From assembly GCA_016707445.1 (NCBI GenBank), contig JADJHR010000019.1, forward strand, positions 248,001 to 312,000: 64,000 bases of DNA. Reading direction: 5' to 3'. Numbering within the stretch: position 1 is the first letter of the stretch; the number at the start of each line of letters is the position of its first letter. Below are positions 17,716 through 26,753 of this stretch, in pieces. The notes under the pieces were generated by a model. It searched no databases and had not been told where the DNA came from. It saw nothing but the letters and a program-made list of their open reading frames with translations. A program made the translations under genes and the position numbers. Origin of the DNA: Rubrivivax sp. GTDB taxonomy: Bacteria; Pseudomonadota; Gammaproteobacteria; Burkholderiales; Burkholderiaceae_C.

Positions 17716-19079
17716 CGATGCGACCGACCCTGCGCCGCACGGCGCTGGCGCTGGCCTGTGTGTGCCCGGCCCTGGCCCCGGCGATGACACTGAGCGAGGC
17801 CTTCGAGGCGGCCCGAAACCACGATGCCCAGTATCGCGCCAGCAGTTTCGAGCTCGAATCGACGCGTCAGAACGCGACCCTGGCGCGCTCGGCGTTGCGC
17901 CCCAGCGTTGTGCTGCAGGCGTCGACCAGCAACGTCAGCGGCACGCGCGAGTTTCCGAATTCACTCAACCAGAACGTGCGCCTGCCGGTCGACTACAACG
18001 CGCCGCAGATCACGCTGCAGGCCCGCGCCCCGCTGTACAACGGCGATGCGCTGGCCCGCGTGAAGCAGACCGACGCGCAGATCGAGGCCGCCGAAGCCAC
18101 CTTCGACGCGCGCGCACAGGATCTCGCCGAACGGGTGACCACCGCCTACCTGCAGGCCCTGGTGGCGCAGGAGGCGGTGAGCCTGGCGCGTGCCGACATC
18201 ACGTCGCTGCAATCGCAGCGCGCGCGGGCGCTGCAGCGCATGGAGCGTGGTGAAGGCACGCGCACCGAAATCGCGCAGACCCAGGCCAGCATGGACCAGG
18301 CTCAGGTGCGCCTGCTCGACGCACTGGACCAGGCCACGGTCGCGCAGCGCGCCCTGCGCCGACTGACCGGCGTCGAGACCCTGAAGCTGCAGCGCGTGGC
18401 CGACGGCTTCATGCCGCCGGCCCCACAGCCGGCCCGGCTGGCCGAGTGGATGGAGCGTGCCGAGCGTGACAATCCCAGCCTGCGCGCGCGCCGGCTCAAT
18501 GTCGAGGCGGCGCGGCTGGGCATCGAACGTGCGCGCGCCGGCCATTTGCCGCGCGCCGACCTGGTGGCCAGCCTGGGCCGGTCGAGCAACGAGTCGATCA
18601 GCAACCTGAACCAGACGTCGACGCTGCGCTCGGTGGGCGTGCAGCTCAGCATTCCGCTGTACAGCGGTGGCGCCACCGAGGCTGGCATCAAGCAATCGAT
18701 GTTCGACCGCGACCGTACGCAGGAAGAGTTGCGCAACGAGCGCGAGTCGGTGCAGCTCGAACTGCATCGCAATTTCTACACCGCCGACAACAGCCTGGCG
18801 CGCGTCGAGGCACAGGTGCGGGCGCTGGCGTCGAGCGAACTGGCGCAGCAGGGCATGACACGCGCACAGGCGGCGGGGCTGGCCACGCAGACCGACGTGC
18901 TCGACAGCATCGCCCGGCGTTATGCGGCGGCGCGCGACCTGGCGCAGGCGCGTTACGAATACCTGGCCTCGCGCCTGCGGCTGATGCTGCTGGCCGGCGT
19001 GCCGGCCATTGACACCATCCACGAACTGGACCGTGCGCTGCCGGTCGAAAGCCAGCTCGAAACGCGGGTGCAACCATGA
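17712..19079 (+). CDS. TolC-family outer-membrane channel of type I secretion
   Basis: A 455-residue outer-membrane efflux protein. The signal peptide (LALACVCPALAPA) ends near residue 24, followed by MTLSEAFEAARNHDAQYRA, the typical start of mature TolC proteins. Two long alpha-helical coiled-coil repeats follow, with strand segments near DYNAPQITLQARAPLYNGD and SVGVQLSIPLYSGG, the paired motifs of the channel domain. ATG 17712 overlaps the HlyD-type stop. It completes a full ABC-adaptor-channel set. Its own stop overlaps the cyclophilin gene. Confidence 0.93.
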   Translation: MTMRPTLRRTALALACVCPALAPAMTLSEAFEAARNHDAQYRASSFELESTRQNATLARSALRPSVVLQASTSNVSGTREFPNSLNQNVRLPVDYNAPQITLQARAPLYNGDALARVKQTDAQIEAAEATFDARAQDLAERVTTAYLQALVAQEAVSLARADITSLQSQRARALQRMERGEGTRTEIAQTQASMDQAQVRLLDALDQATVAQRALRRLTGVETLKLQRVADGFMPPAPQPARLAEWMERAERDNPSLRARRLNVEAARLGIERARAGHLPRADLVASLGRSSNESISNLNQTSTLRSVGVQLSIPLYSGGATEAGIKQSMFDRDRTQEELRNERESVQLELHRNFYTADNSLARVEAQVRALASSELAQQGMTRAQAAGLATQTDVLDSIARRYAAARDLAQARYEYLASRLRLMLLAGVPAIDTIHELDRALPVESQLETRVQP

Positions 19080-19924
19080 CCATCACGATGACAGTCCGTG
19101 CGTTGGCGGCCCTGGCCACGACCCTGCTGCTGGCGTCCTGCGGTGGTGGCGGTGGTGGCGATTCGTCGTCGGTCGTCTCGATGTCGGCCAGCAATGCGCG
19201 CTTCGGCAATACCACCGTCATCACGGTGAACGGCAAGTCCTTGCTGAGCTCACCGATCACGGTCACCATCGAAGGCCCTTGCGACAATCTAGCGCGCGCC
19301 GGCACCGGCTCTGAAGACACGCAGCAGTTCACGTGTTCGATGAACGGCATCGGTTCCCTGCGTGCGCATGCGCTGCAGGACGGCGGCGGCGTGCTGGGCA
19401 CGCTCAGCTTCGACGTGCCCACGCCGCAGGTCAGCATCACCACCGGCCAGGGCAGCTTTGTGCTCGAGCTCGATCCGGTGGCCGCGCCGATCACGGTGAA
19501 GAACTTCCTCGCCTACGTCAACGCCAGCTTCTACCGCAACGTGATCTTCCACCGCGTGATCGCCGGCCTGGTGATCCAGTCCGGGGCCTACAACGCCGGC
19601 CCGACGCTTAAGCCCGCCACGTTCCCGGCGATCAAGCTCGAATCCGCCAACGGCTTGAAGAACCTGCGCGGCACGATCACTGCCGCACGCGGCGATGCAG
19701 CCGATTCGGCGACCGCGGGCTTCTGGATCAACCTGGCCGACAACCCGCAATTCGACCGCGTCGACGACAGCAACCCGGGCTACGCCGTGTTCGGCCGCGT
19801 GATCAGCGGGATCGACAAGGTCGACGCCATCGGCGCCGTGCCGATTCGGCCCGACCTGCTGACCGGCCTCGGCGCTGTGCCGGTCACCGACGTCATCATC
19901 ACCGCCATCTCGCAACAACGCTGA
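19076..19924 (+). CDS. Cyclophilin-type peptidyl-prolyl isomerase lipoprotein
   Basis: A 282-residue predicted lipoprotein. The signal ends in lipobox LLLASC with Cys22, followed by a Gly-rich linker. Residues about 35-115 form a beta-rich domain of unknown type. From about residue 120 the protein is a cyclophilin: QGSFVLELDPVAAPITVKNFLAYVNASFYRNVIFHRVI carries the FHRVI catalytic block in abbreviated form, and GYAVFGRVISGIDKVDAI is the standard closing motif. It would speed proline isomerisation in the periplasm or at the outer membrane. ATG 19076 overlaps the TolC-type stop, so it is the last gene of the secretion operon and may assist folding of the exported protein (inference). Confidence 0.85.
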   Translation: MTITMTVRALAALATTLLLASCGGGGGGDSSSVVSMSASNARFGNTTVITVNGKSLLSSPITVTIEGPCDNLARAGTGSEDTQQFTCSMNGIGSLRAHALQDGGGVLGTLSFDVPTPQVSITTGQGSFVLELDPVAAPITVKNFLAYVNASFYRNVIFHRVIAGLVIQSGAYNAGPTLKPATFPAIKLESANGLKNLRGTITAARGDAADSATAGFWINLADNPQFDRVDDSNPGYAVFGRVISGIDKVDAIGAVPIRPDLLTGLGAVPVTDVIITAISQQR

Positions 19925-19943
19925 TCACCCGGGGCCCCACGCC

Positions 19944-20729
19944 GTGCTGCCCGGTTTGCTGTCCATCGTTCGCCTGGCCTGGCCATTGGCCCGGCGCGAC
20001 GTGATGGCACGCTACCGCGGCAGCGCGGCCGGGCTGGCCTGGGCCCTGGTGGCGCCGCTGGCCATGGTGGTGATCTACGCGCTGGTCTTCCAGGGCGTGT
20101 TCAAGGCGCGCTGGGGGGGTGCTGCGTCCGATGGTGCCGACTACGGTGTGCGGCTGTTCGCCGGCCTGATCTTCTTCACCGCCAGTGCCGAGGTGGCGTC
20201 GCGCGCGACGCGGCTGATGCTGGACAACGCCAACCTGGTCAAGCGCGTGGTGTTCCCGCTGCAGATCTTGTGCGTGGCGCTGGTGATCCAGGTGGGCCTG
20301 CACGCGCTGGCGCAATCGGCGGTGCTGGCCCTGTGGCTGCTGGCCACCGGTGTCGGGCCGCGGGTCAGCTGGCTGTGGTTGCCGCTGGCCTGGGTCTGGC
20401 TGCTGGTGCTGCAGTTCACGCTGGCGCTGGCCTTGTCGGCGTTGGGCACCTACCTGCGCGACCTGCAGCACCTGGTGCCGGTGCTGGTCTCGGGGTTGAT
20501 GTTTCTGTCGCCGGTGTTCTATCCGGTTGCGGCCGCACCCACGGCGCTGCAGTGGCTGCTGGCGCTGAACCCCTTGACGGCACCGATCGAACTGGCCCGC
20601 ATGGCCTGGTTCGGCGATGCGCCCGACCTGGCCCTGCTGTGGCCGCAGGCGCTGGCGCTGCCGCTGCTGGGCGCGGTCGCCTGGTTGCTCTTCAAACGCC
20701 TGCGACCAGGCTTTGCGGACCTGGTCTGA
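19944..20729 (+). CDS. wzm: Polysaccharide/O-antigen ABC export permease
   Basis: A 261-residue ABC-2 type permease with six hydrophobic segments, for example GLAWALVAPLAMVVIYALVF and LVSGLMFLSPVFYPVAAAP. The LSPVFYP signature is typical of Wzm/KpsM-like polysaccharide exporters. The N-terminal amphipathic segment WPLARRDVMARYRGSAAG is the usual coupling region. It starts at GTG 19944 and its stop overlaps the ATPase gene start (TGATG). It pairs with that ATPase to move a lipid-linked glycan across the inner membrane. Confidence 0.9.
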   Translation: MLPGLLSIVRLAWPLARRDVMARYRGSAAGLAWALVAPLAMVVIYALVFQGVFKARWGGAASDGADYGVRLFAGLIFFTASAEVASRATRLMLDNANLVKRVVFPLQILCVALVIQVGLHALAQSAVLALWLLATGVGPRVSWLWLPLAWVWLLVLQFTLALALSALGTYLRDLQHLVPVLVSGLMFLSPVFYPVAAAPTALQWLLALNPLTAPIELARMAWFGDAPDLALLWPQALALPLLGAVAWLLFKRLRPGFADLV

Positions 20730-21994
20730 TGACGATCGATTCGGCGACAGATGACGTGGCCATCGAGGTGGTCGATGTCAGCAAGGCCTATTCGCTCGAG
20801 CCCAGGCCTTGGCGCCGCCTGCTGCAGCAGCTGGGCCTTGGGGGCGCCGACCTGACCGTGCACCATGCCCTGCACCGCATCAACCTGACGGTGCGCCGCG
20901 GCGAGGTGATCGGTGTGCTGGGCCGCAACGGCGCCGGCAAAAGCACGTTGCTGCAGCTGATCTGCGGCGTGCTGCAACCGAGTTCGGGGCATTGCAGCGT
21001 GCGTGGCCGCGTGGCCGCGCTGCTGGAGCTGGGCGCCGGCTTCAGCCCCGAGCTCAGTGGCCGCGAGAACGTGCGCCTGAACGGCCCGCTGCTCGGCCTG
21101 ACGGCGGCGCAGATCGAAAACCGGTTGCCCGAAATCATCGCCTTCGCCGGCATCGGTGACTTCATCGACCAGCCGGTGCGCACTTATTCCAGCGGCATGT
21201 TCGTGCGTCTGGCCTTTGCGATGTCGACCAGCATCGACCCCGACATCCTGGTCATCGACGAGGCGCTGTCGGTCGGTGACGGTGCCTTCGCGCGCAAGAG
21301 CTTCGAACGCATCATGGCGTTGAAGGACCGCGGTGCCACGATCCTGTTCTGTTCGCATTCCACCTACCACGTCGAGTCGATCTGCTCGCGCGCGATCTGG
21401 CTCGACCAGGGTCAGTTGCGCATGCTGGGCGACACCGCGCCGGTGGTGGCGGCGTACAACGATTTCATCGGCGCCGAAGCGCATGGCTTCGACGCCCCGG
21501 CAGCCATCGGCCCGGCCGAAACGGCACCGATGCTGGGCTCGGACGTGCTGGCAGCGAAGGACCAGCCGGCGTTCCGCCCAGGTCAGGGCCGGCTGCTGGC
21601 GCTGCACGCGCGCAGCGGCGAGCAGGCCGGCCGCCGATTGCGCCTGCATTCGCTGGCTGACGACCTGGCCCTGGACATCGACTTCCAGGTCGACCCGGCG
21701 CTGCCGGCACCCAGTGTCATCATGTCGCTGTTCTCGCGCTCAGGCATGCTCGTGGCCAGCGCCGGCTGCCACAACGACGGCGTGATGCTGCAGCGCGACG
21801 CGACCGGAGTCGGCCGCGCGTGCCTGACAATCCCCAGGCTGCCGCTGCTCAAGGGCGAGTACTTCATCAACATCTTCCTGGCCTGCGAGCGGGGCCTTCA
21901 CTATTACGACAGCGCGCTGTACGCGGTCGAACTCGAGTTGACGCAGGACGGGCTCGAGCAAGGCGTGGTCACGCTGGCCCATCAATGGAGTTGA
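20729..21994 (+). CDS. wzt: Polysaccharide/O-antigen ABC exporter ATPase with C-terminal cargo domain
   Basis: A 421-residue protein; the start is ATG 20729 (TGATG overlap with the permease), although the frame is open far upstream. It has Walker A GRNGAGKST, the exporter-type signature YSSGMFVRLAF, and Walker B ILVIDEALSVGD. After about residue 255 there is a beta-sandwich-like extension. That is the position of the Wzt carbohydrate-binding domain, which in O9a-type systems recognises the modified non-reducing end of the glycan. Enzymes that could make such a terminal modification follow directly. Confidence 0.9.
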   Translation: MTIDSATDDVAIEVVDVSKAYSLEPRPWRRLLQQLGLGGADLTVHHALHRINLTVRRGEVIGVLGRNGAGKSTLLQLICGVLQPSSGHCSVRGRVAALLELGAGFSPELSGRENVRLNGPLLGLTAAQIENRLPEIIAFAGIGDFIDQPVRTYSSGMFVRLAFAMSTSIDPDILVIDEALSVGDGAFARKSFERIMALKDRGATILFCSHSTYHVESICSRAIWLDQGQLRMLGDTAPVVAAYNDFIGAEAHGFDAPAAIGPAETAPMLGSDVLAAKDQPAFRPGQGRLLALHARSGEQAGRRLRLHSLADDLALDIDFQVDPALPAPSVIMSLFSRSGMLVASAGCHNDGVMLQRDATGVGRACLTIPRLPLLKGEYFINIFLACERGLHYYDSALYAVELELTQDGLEQGVVTLAHQWS

Positions 21995-21999
21995 ACGAG

Positions 22000-23304
22000 A
22001 TGTCGGCAGTTGCCCCGGGCCCCACGAAGGCCATGATCGACGCTGATCCGGGTGTGGACCTGACGCCGGTCTGGCAGCGTTGCCATGCGCACTTGGTGCC
22101 TGACGAGAAGCACTTGAAGCTGCCGCGCTCGCAGTACCTGCCTTGCACGGCCTGTGGCGGCGATAAGGCCTTCGACATCGCGGCCCACCTGCGCTTCGGC
22201 CCTGACATCTGGGTCGAGCAGTCGCGCCTGCGCCATTGCCCCGACTGCCGGCGCTTCACGCTGCCGCCGTCACTGCGCCAGGATTGCGAGGCGCGCGTGC
22301 CTGCGGCGGTGGGCCTGCCGGTGACGGCGGTCGACGCCCGGCTGTGGTCGGCAGCGCCAACCTTCCTGAACATCGAGCCGACCACGCGCTGCAACTTCAG
22401 CTGCTGGTACTGCATCGGCCGCCACATGGTGCAGGCCGACATCGAGGTCGACAACTTCGCCCGCGTGCTCGACAACTTTCCGTCACTGAAAGCCATCGCG
22501 CTGGTCGGCGAGGGCGAGCCGCTGCTGCACAAGGGCTTCTTCACGATGGCCGACATGGCGCGTGAACGTGGCATCCGCGTGTTGATGCTGTCCAACGGGT
22601 CGGCCTTCAGCGAGAGCGTGGTGCGCAAGCTGTGCGAATCGCAGATCGCCTACGTGTCGGTGTCGATCGATTCGGTGGACCCGGCAACCTTCGCACAGTC
22701 GCGCATCGACGGTGATCTGGCGCGCATCTGGGAAGGCATCGAAAAGCTGCGCCGCTATCGCGACAGCAACGGTTATCTGTACCCGAAGATCGGTCTCAAG
22801 GGCACGCTGTTCACGCACACCGAGGACCAACTGATCGAGATCGCAGCCGAGGCCAAACGCCACGGGGTGGACTTGCTCGAAAGCTTCCAGCCGCTGAACC
22901 CGAAGACGTCGTACGTCAACATCTACCCGGCGGCCGCGCGGGCTGAGCTGGACCAGGTGGAGCGTGTGGCGCGCCGCATCGACGAACAGACGGCCCAGGC
23001 GCGCAGCCTGCTGCCCAGTGCGGTCGATTTCTGTGCCGCCGAAGGCGTGCCGGCGTCCAACGTCGGGCGCTCGAACGGCATGCGCGCCGGCTGCGACGAA
23101 GAGTGGATCTACAGCCTGCTCGACGGCCACGTCACGCCCTGCTGTCAGGTCAAGGACGTGCTCGACCCGGCGTGGAACCTGTTCGAACATTCGATGCAGG
23201 ACATCCTGGCCAATGCGCGCTACCAGAACATGCGCTTCAACCTGTGGAACGGGCTGTTCCCCGCGTATTGCCGGGGCTGTTCGAAGACCCGACCCTGGGC
23301 GTGA
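22000..23304 (+). CDS. Radical SAM protein with N-terminal zinc-ribbon-like region and SPASM-like C-terminus
   Basis: A 434-residue protein. ATG 22000 is preferred because GGAG lies 9 bases upstream; ATG 21985 would add five residues. Residues about 49-83 contain two CxxC pairs (CTAC, CPDC), zinc-ribbon-like. The radical SAM cluster motif is CNFSCWYC (about residues 131-138, C-x3-C-x2-C). Later parts resemble the radical SAM barrel (IGLKGTLFTHTEDQLIEIA). C-terminal cysteines in GHVTPCCQVKDVLD and AYCRGCSKTRP suggest a SPASM-type auxiliary cluster. The reaction is unknown. Its place after the exporter suggests modification of a surface glycan (inference). Confidence 0.8.
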   Translation: MSAVAPGPTKAMIDADPGVDLTPVWQRCHAHLVPDEKHLKLPRSQYLPCTACGGDKAFDIAAHLRFGPDIWVEQSRLRHCPDCRRFTLPPSLRQDCEARVPAAVGLPVTAVDARLWSAAPTFLNIEPTTRCNFSCWYCIGRHMVQADIEVDNFARVLDNFPSLKAIALVGEGEPLLHKGFFTMADMARERGIRVLMLSNGSAFSESVVRKLCESQIAYVSVSIDSVDPATFAQSRIDGDLARIWEGIEKLRRYRDSNGYLYPKIGLKGTLFTHTEDQLIEIAAEAKRHGVDLLESFQPLNPKTSYVNIYPAAARAELDQVERVARRIDEQTAQARSLLPSAVDFCAAEGVPASNVGRSNGMRAGCDEEWIYSLLDGHVTPCCQVKDVLDPAWNLFEHSMQDILANARYQNMRFNLWNGLFPAYCRGCSKTRPWA

Positions 23305-23313
23305 TCGACGGCG

Positions 23314-24168
23314 ATGCAGCCGGTCAACAGTCGGCCCTACTGGGACGGGCGTTTCGACGCTGAATGGGAAGCCCTGCGCGGGCGTGACCAGAGCCGTTTC
23401 TTCGCGTCGCTGGCGGTGGCGATGTGGCCGGCCTGGCTGAGCCAAAGGCAGTGCGCGCAGGCCTGGACGCTGTGCGACTGGGGCTGCGCGATGGGCGACG
23501 GCACCGACGAGTTGGCGCAGGCGCTGGGTCTGCCCTGCACCGGGGTCGACTTCTCGGACGTGGCGGTGCGCAAGGCTGCTCAGTCTTATCCGGCCAGCCG
23601 CTTCGTCGCCGACGATTGGCTGCAGCCCGGCGGTGGCGGCGACCCGCCACGCTGGGACATCGTCTTCTCGTCCAACACGCTGGAACATTTCGACGACCCC
23701 TGGCAGGTGTTTGCCGCACTCAGTCGCCGCGCCGGCCGCTTCATCGTGCTCTTGCTGCCGTTCGAGGAGCCCGAACACGGGCGATCGCCCGAGCACCGCT
23801 ATCGCTTCGACCGCGACACGCTGCAGCTGTGCCCGACACCGGAATGGGTGCTCTGTGACGCCACCGTGTCGGACCTCGGGCCTTCACCCTTCTGGCCTGG
23901 CCAGCAGGTGCTGCTGACCTACGGCCGCTGCAGTGAACTGAGTGCCATGGGTTTTGTCGACGCCGACAGCCGGCTGTCGCGCATCGTGGCCCCGGACGCG
24001 CAGGCGATCGAGCGGCAGCGGGCGCCCGACCTGGCCGAGGCGCTGCGCCAGCGTGACCTGGCGTCGGCCAAGCTGGGAGAGCTGCTGCAGGCCCACCACC
24101 GTCTGCTGGCCGAGACGGTGCAAGCACCGGCCCGTGCATCCGGCTGGCGCCGCTGGCTCGGCCTGTGA
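23314..24168 (+). CDS. Class I SAM-dependent methyltransferase in polysaccharide cluster
   Basis: A 284-residue protein starting at ATG 23314, 9 bases after the radical SAM stop. The SAM loop is CDWGCAMGDG (about residues 54-63), followed by GVDFSDVAV (motif II) and FSSNTLEHFDDP, the strand-4 loop typical of Methyltransf_11/23 enzymes. The last 60 residues form a charged helix (ALRQRDLASAKLGELLQAHH), coiled-coil-like. The substrate is not known; sugar O-methylation capping a polysaccharide chain would fit the adjacent Wzt-type exporter (inference). It overlaps the acyltransferase by 4 bases. Confidence 0.8.
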   Translation: MQPVNSRPYWDGRFDAEWEALRGRDQSRFFASLAVAMWPAWLSQRQCAQAWTLCDWGCAMGDGTDELAQALGLPCTGVDFSDVAVRKAAQSYPASRFVADDWLQPGGGGDPPRWDIVFSSNTLEHFDDPWQVFAALSRRAGRFIVLLLPFEEPEHGRSPEHRYRFDRDTLQLCPTPEWVLCDATVSDLGPSPFWPGQQVLLTYGRCSELSAMGFVDADSRLSRIVAPDAQAIERQRAPDLAEALRQRDLASAKLGELLQAHHRLLAETVQAPARASGWRRWLGL

Positions 24169-25262
24169 CCACGTCGCTGGTGAAGGCCGACCAAGCTGCA
24201 TCGGCACGCGTGCTGCAACTCGACGCGCTGCGGGGCCTGGCAGCCTGCGTGGTGCTGGCCGGGCATCTGGCGCAGGTCTTCTGGCAGCCGTTTGTCGATG
24301 CCGGCCATGCCTTGGTGCATGGATTCGCCACGGCATCACGTCATGCGGTGCTGGTGTTCTTTCTGCTCAGCGGCTACCTGATTGCGGCTGGCATCCAGCG
24401 CAACGTCGTGCGGCAGGGCCGCTTCCAGCCGGAGACCTACGCCGCCGCGCGCCTGGCGCGCCTGCTGCCGCCGCTGGCCGGTGCCTTGCTGGTGACGGCG
24501 CTGGCGGCGATCGCGCTGGCCCTGTTCACGTCGCCGCCGCCGGCATTGCAGGCCCGGCCGCTGGAATACCTGACGGCGCTGTTGATGCTGGGCGGCCTGG
24601 AGCAGGCCAACCCGGTGCTGTGGTCGCTCAACATCGAAGCCCGGCTTTATCTGATCGCTGGCGTTGCCGCCTGGGCCTGGACCCGCCGGCCGCGTGCAGC
24701 CGCCGGCCTGGCGCTGGCCTTGCTGCTGACCGTTCTGTGCACAGCCGAACGGGGCGATTTCCTGCTGTTCGCTGCGGTCTGGCTCACCGGTGCCGCCGCC
24801 GCGACCTTGCCACCGGTACTGCAGCTCTGGCGCCGTCGTCTGTGTGTCGCGGCGCTGGGCACCTGCCTGCTGTTGCTGCTGCTGCAGCCGCTGGCGCTGT
24901 CGATCTTGGAACCTCGGCCCTGGCTGAACGCGGGCATGCAGCTGCTGGCCGGCCTGGCCTATGCCGTGCTGCTGTTCGACCTGCGCTGGCCGCGCCCACT
25001 GTTGCTGCTGCCGGCGGCAGCAGCTGGGTTTTCGTACACGCTGTACCTGCTGCACTGGCCCTTGCTCGTGCTGCTGATGACGGCGTTGCAGCCTGCCGTG
25101 TCGCGCAGCGCCTTCACGGCCGCATGGGGCACGGCGCTGAGCGCGGCGCTGGCGCTGTTGCTGGCCTGGGCGTTGGCGCGGCCGCTGGAGCAGGCGGCGC
25201 GCTTTCGGGCGCTGATCCAAGGTGTCGGCCGCCGCGTCTGGCCAGGTGGGCCTGCGCCATGA
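24165..25262 (+). CDS. Acyltransferase family 3 membrane protein
   Basis: A 365-residue protein starting at GTG 24165 (GTGA overlap). The N-terminus reads VLQLDALRGLAACVVLAGH, the conserved LDxLRGxAAxxVxxxH block of acyltransferase-3/OafA proteins with the catalytic His. About ten hydrophobic helices follow, including VLVFFLLSGYLIAAG (the FFxLSGY motif). It would O-acylate (often acetylate) a surface sugar using cytoplasmic acyl-CoA. No SGNH esterase domain is attached. It overlaps the GNAT gene by 4 bases. Confidence 0.9.
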   Translation: MTTSLVKADQAASARVLQLDALRGLAACVVLAGHLAQVFWQPFVDAGHALVHGFATASRHAVLVFFLLSGYLIAAGIQRNVVRQGRFQPETYAAARLARLLPPLAGALLVTALAAIALALFTSPPPALQARPLEYLTALLMLGGLEQANPVLWSLNIEARLYLIAGVAAWAWTRRPRAAAGLALALLLTVLCTAERGDFLLFAAVWLTGAAAATLPPVLQLWRRRLCVAALGTCLLLLLLQPLALSILEPRPWLNAGMQLLAGLAYAVLLFDLRWPRPLLLLPAAAAGFSYTLYLLHWPLLVLLMTALQPAVSRSAFTAAWGTALSAALALLLAWALARPLEQAARFRALIQGVGRRVWPGGPAP

Positions 25263-26752
25263 CCGGCAACGTTCACCAAAGCATCGCTCTGCAGCCCTTG
25301 GCCGACCGCGCCCTGGCGCTCGACGGCCCCGCACCCGCAAGCCCGTGGCTGTCGACGCTGAGGCTGCAGCAATGGGGCGGGGGCGACGCTGCCGGCGTGC
25401 AGGTCGTGATTGCCGATCTCGATGGACTCGATCTGCTGCAGACCCTGGAAGCCGCGACCGGCCACAGCCGGCTGTTGCTGATGACCGAAGTGCTGCTGCA
25501 GCCGGGACCCGACGACGGTGACGGCGTACCCATCCGTTCTCACCTGCTGGCGATCGCCGAGCGCAATGGCTGGCAGTTGCAGCGTGAGCAGGACATGACC
25601 GCGCCCCTGATCGATCAGCGCCAGGCCCTCATCGCGGCGCTGGAGCGGCAACGCCGGCCGCTCAAGCGCGAGGGCTTCGATGTCGCGGCAGCGCTGCAGG
25701 ACTTGCAGCAGCGACAACTGGCCCTGCGCCAGGGCCGGCGCCAGGGTTTGACCCTGTGTCTGGTTTGTGCCGCGCCGGCCCGGCAGCGCACACTGGCCGT
25801 GCAGCCGGAGCATGCCGAGCGCATGCGAGCCTTGTTCGCCGAAGTCTTCGGCCATCCGATGACGGCCGGACATTGGCAGTGGAAATACGCCTCTGGCCAC
25901 GGGCAGGCGGTGGCGCTGTTCGAAGACGGCGAGATGGTGGCGCACTACGGCGGACTGACGCGTGAACTCAAGGTGTTCGGCCAGGCGATGCGCGGCTGCC
26001 AGGTCTGCGACGTGATGGTGGCGACACGCGCACGCCGGTCGCTGGCGCGCCGCGGCCCGATGTTCCGCATGGCCGCCACCTTTCTCGAGACGCAGATCGG
26101 CTGGGGCCTGCCGCATGCGATCGGTTTCGGGTTTCCCAGCGCCCGCCATCAGGGCATGGCCGACCGCATGCGGCTGTACGAAGGGGTCGACCGCATGGTG
26201 CAGCTGTCGTGGCCGACCGATGCGGCAGCAGCGGCCGAGGGTCTGCGGGTCGATGAGCTGCATGACTCGGACGCCGGTGCCGACCGGCAAGGCTGGCGCC
26301 AGGTCGACCGCCTGTGGCAGGCGATGGCCAAGGACCTGCAGCAGTCCGTGCTCGGCGTTCGCGACGCCGGCTGGCTGCGCTGGCGTTACCTGCAGCGCCC
26401 GGGCGTGGACTATCAGGTGTTGAGCGTGCGCAGCCGCTGGCTGCGCCGGCCGATCGGCGTGCTGGTGCTGCGTCGCCGCGACGACGCGCTGGAATTGCTG
26501 GACCTGGTGGCCCGCCCGCAAGACTTCGCCCGCCTGCTGGCGCTGGCCCGGGCCCGCGCAGCCGACGCCGGTCTGCCCCGGTTGCGCTGCTGGGTCAGTG
26601 CGTCGCATCAGTCGCTGCTCAGCGGTGACGCGCCGGTGCAAGCCGACGATCTGGCCATCGAGGTTCCGGCCTGCCGCCACACCCTCGGGCCCGAACCCTC
26701 GACGCTGCGCAACCGCTGGTTCTTGATGGCGGGCGATGCCGACTTCACCTGA
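25259..26752 (+). CDS. GNAT-family acetyltransferase with extra N-terminal domain
   Basis: A 497-residue protein; the start is ATG 25259 (ATGA overlap), though the frame is open upstream. Residues 1-170 resemble the tail of a Rossmann methyltransferase (RLLLMTEVLLQPG, LLAIAERNGWQLQREQDM), but no SAM loop is visible. Residues about 185-490 look like a double GNAT fold: FGHPMTAGHWQWKYASGHGQ, VAHYGGLTREL and RGCQVCDVMV resemble the acetyl-CoA-binding region of GNAT proteins found in glycan loci. The acceptor is unknown. It is followed after 1 base by the PIG-L gene. Confidence 0.65.
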   Translation: MTGNVHQSIALQPLADRALALDGPAPASPWLSTLRLQQWGGGDAAGVQVVIADLDGLDLLQTLEAATGHSRLLLMTEVLLQPGPDDGDGVPIRSHLLAIAERNGWQLQREQDMTAPLIDQRQALIAALERQRRPLKREGFDVAAALQDLQQRQLALRQGRRQGLTLCLVCAAPARQRTLAVQPEHAERMRALFAEVFGHPMTAGHWQWKYASGHGQAVALFEDGEMVAHYGGLTRELKVFGQAMRGCQVCDVMVATRARRSLARRGPMFRMAATFLETQIGWGLPHAIGFGFPSARHQGMADRMRLYEGVDRMVQLSWPTDAAAAAEGLRVDELHDSDAGADRQGWRQVDRLWQAMAKDLQQSVLGVRDAGWLRWRYLQRPGVDYQVLSVRSRWLRRPIGVLVLRRRDDALELLDLVARPQDFARLLALARARAADAGLPRLRCWVSASHQSLLSGDAPVQADDLAIEVPACRHTLGPEPSTLRNRWFLMAGDADFT

Positions 26753-26753
26753 G

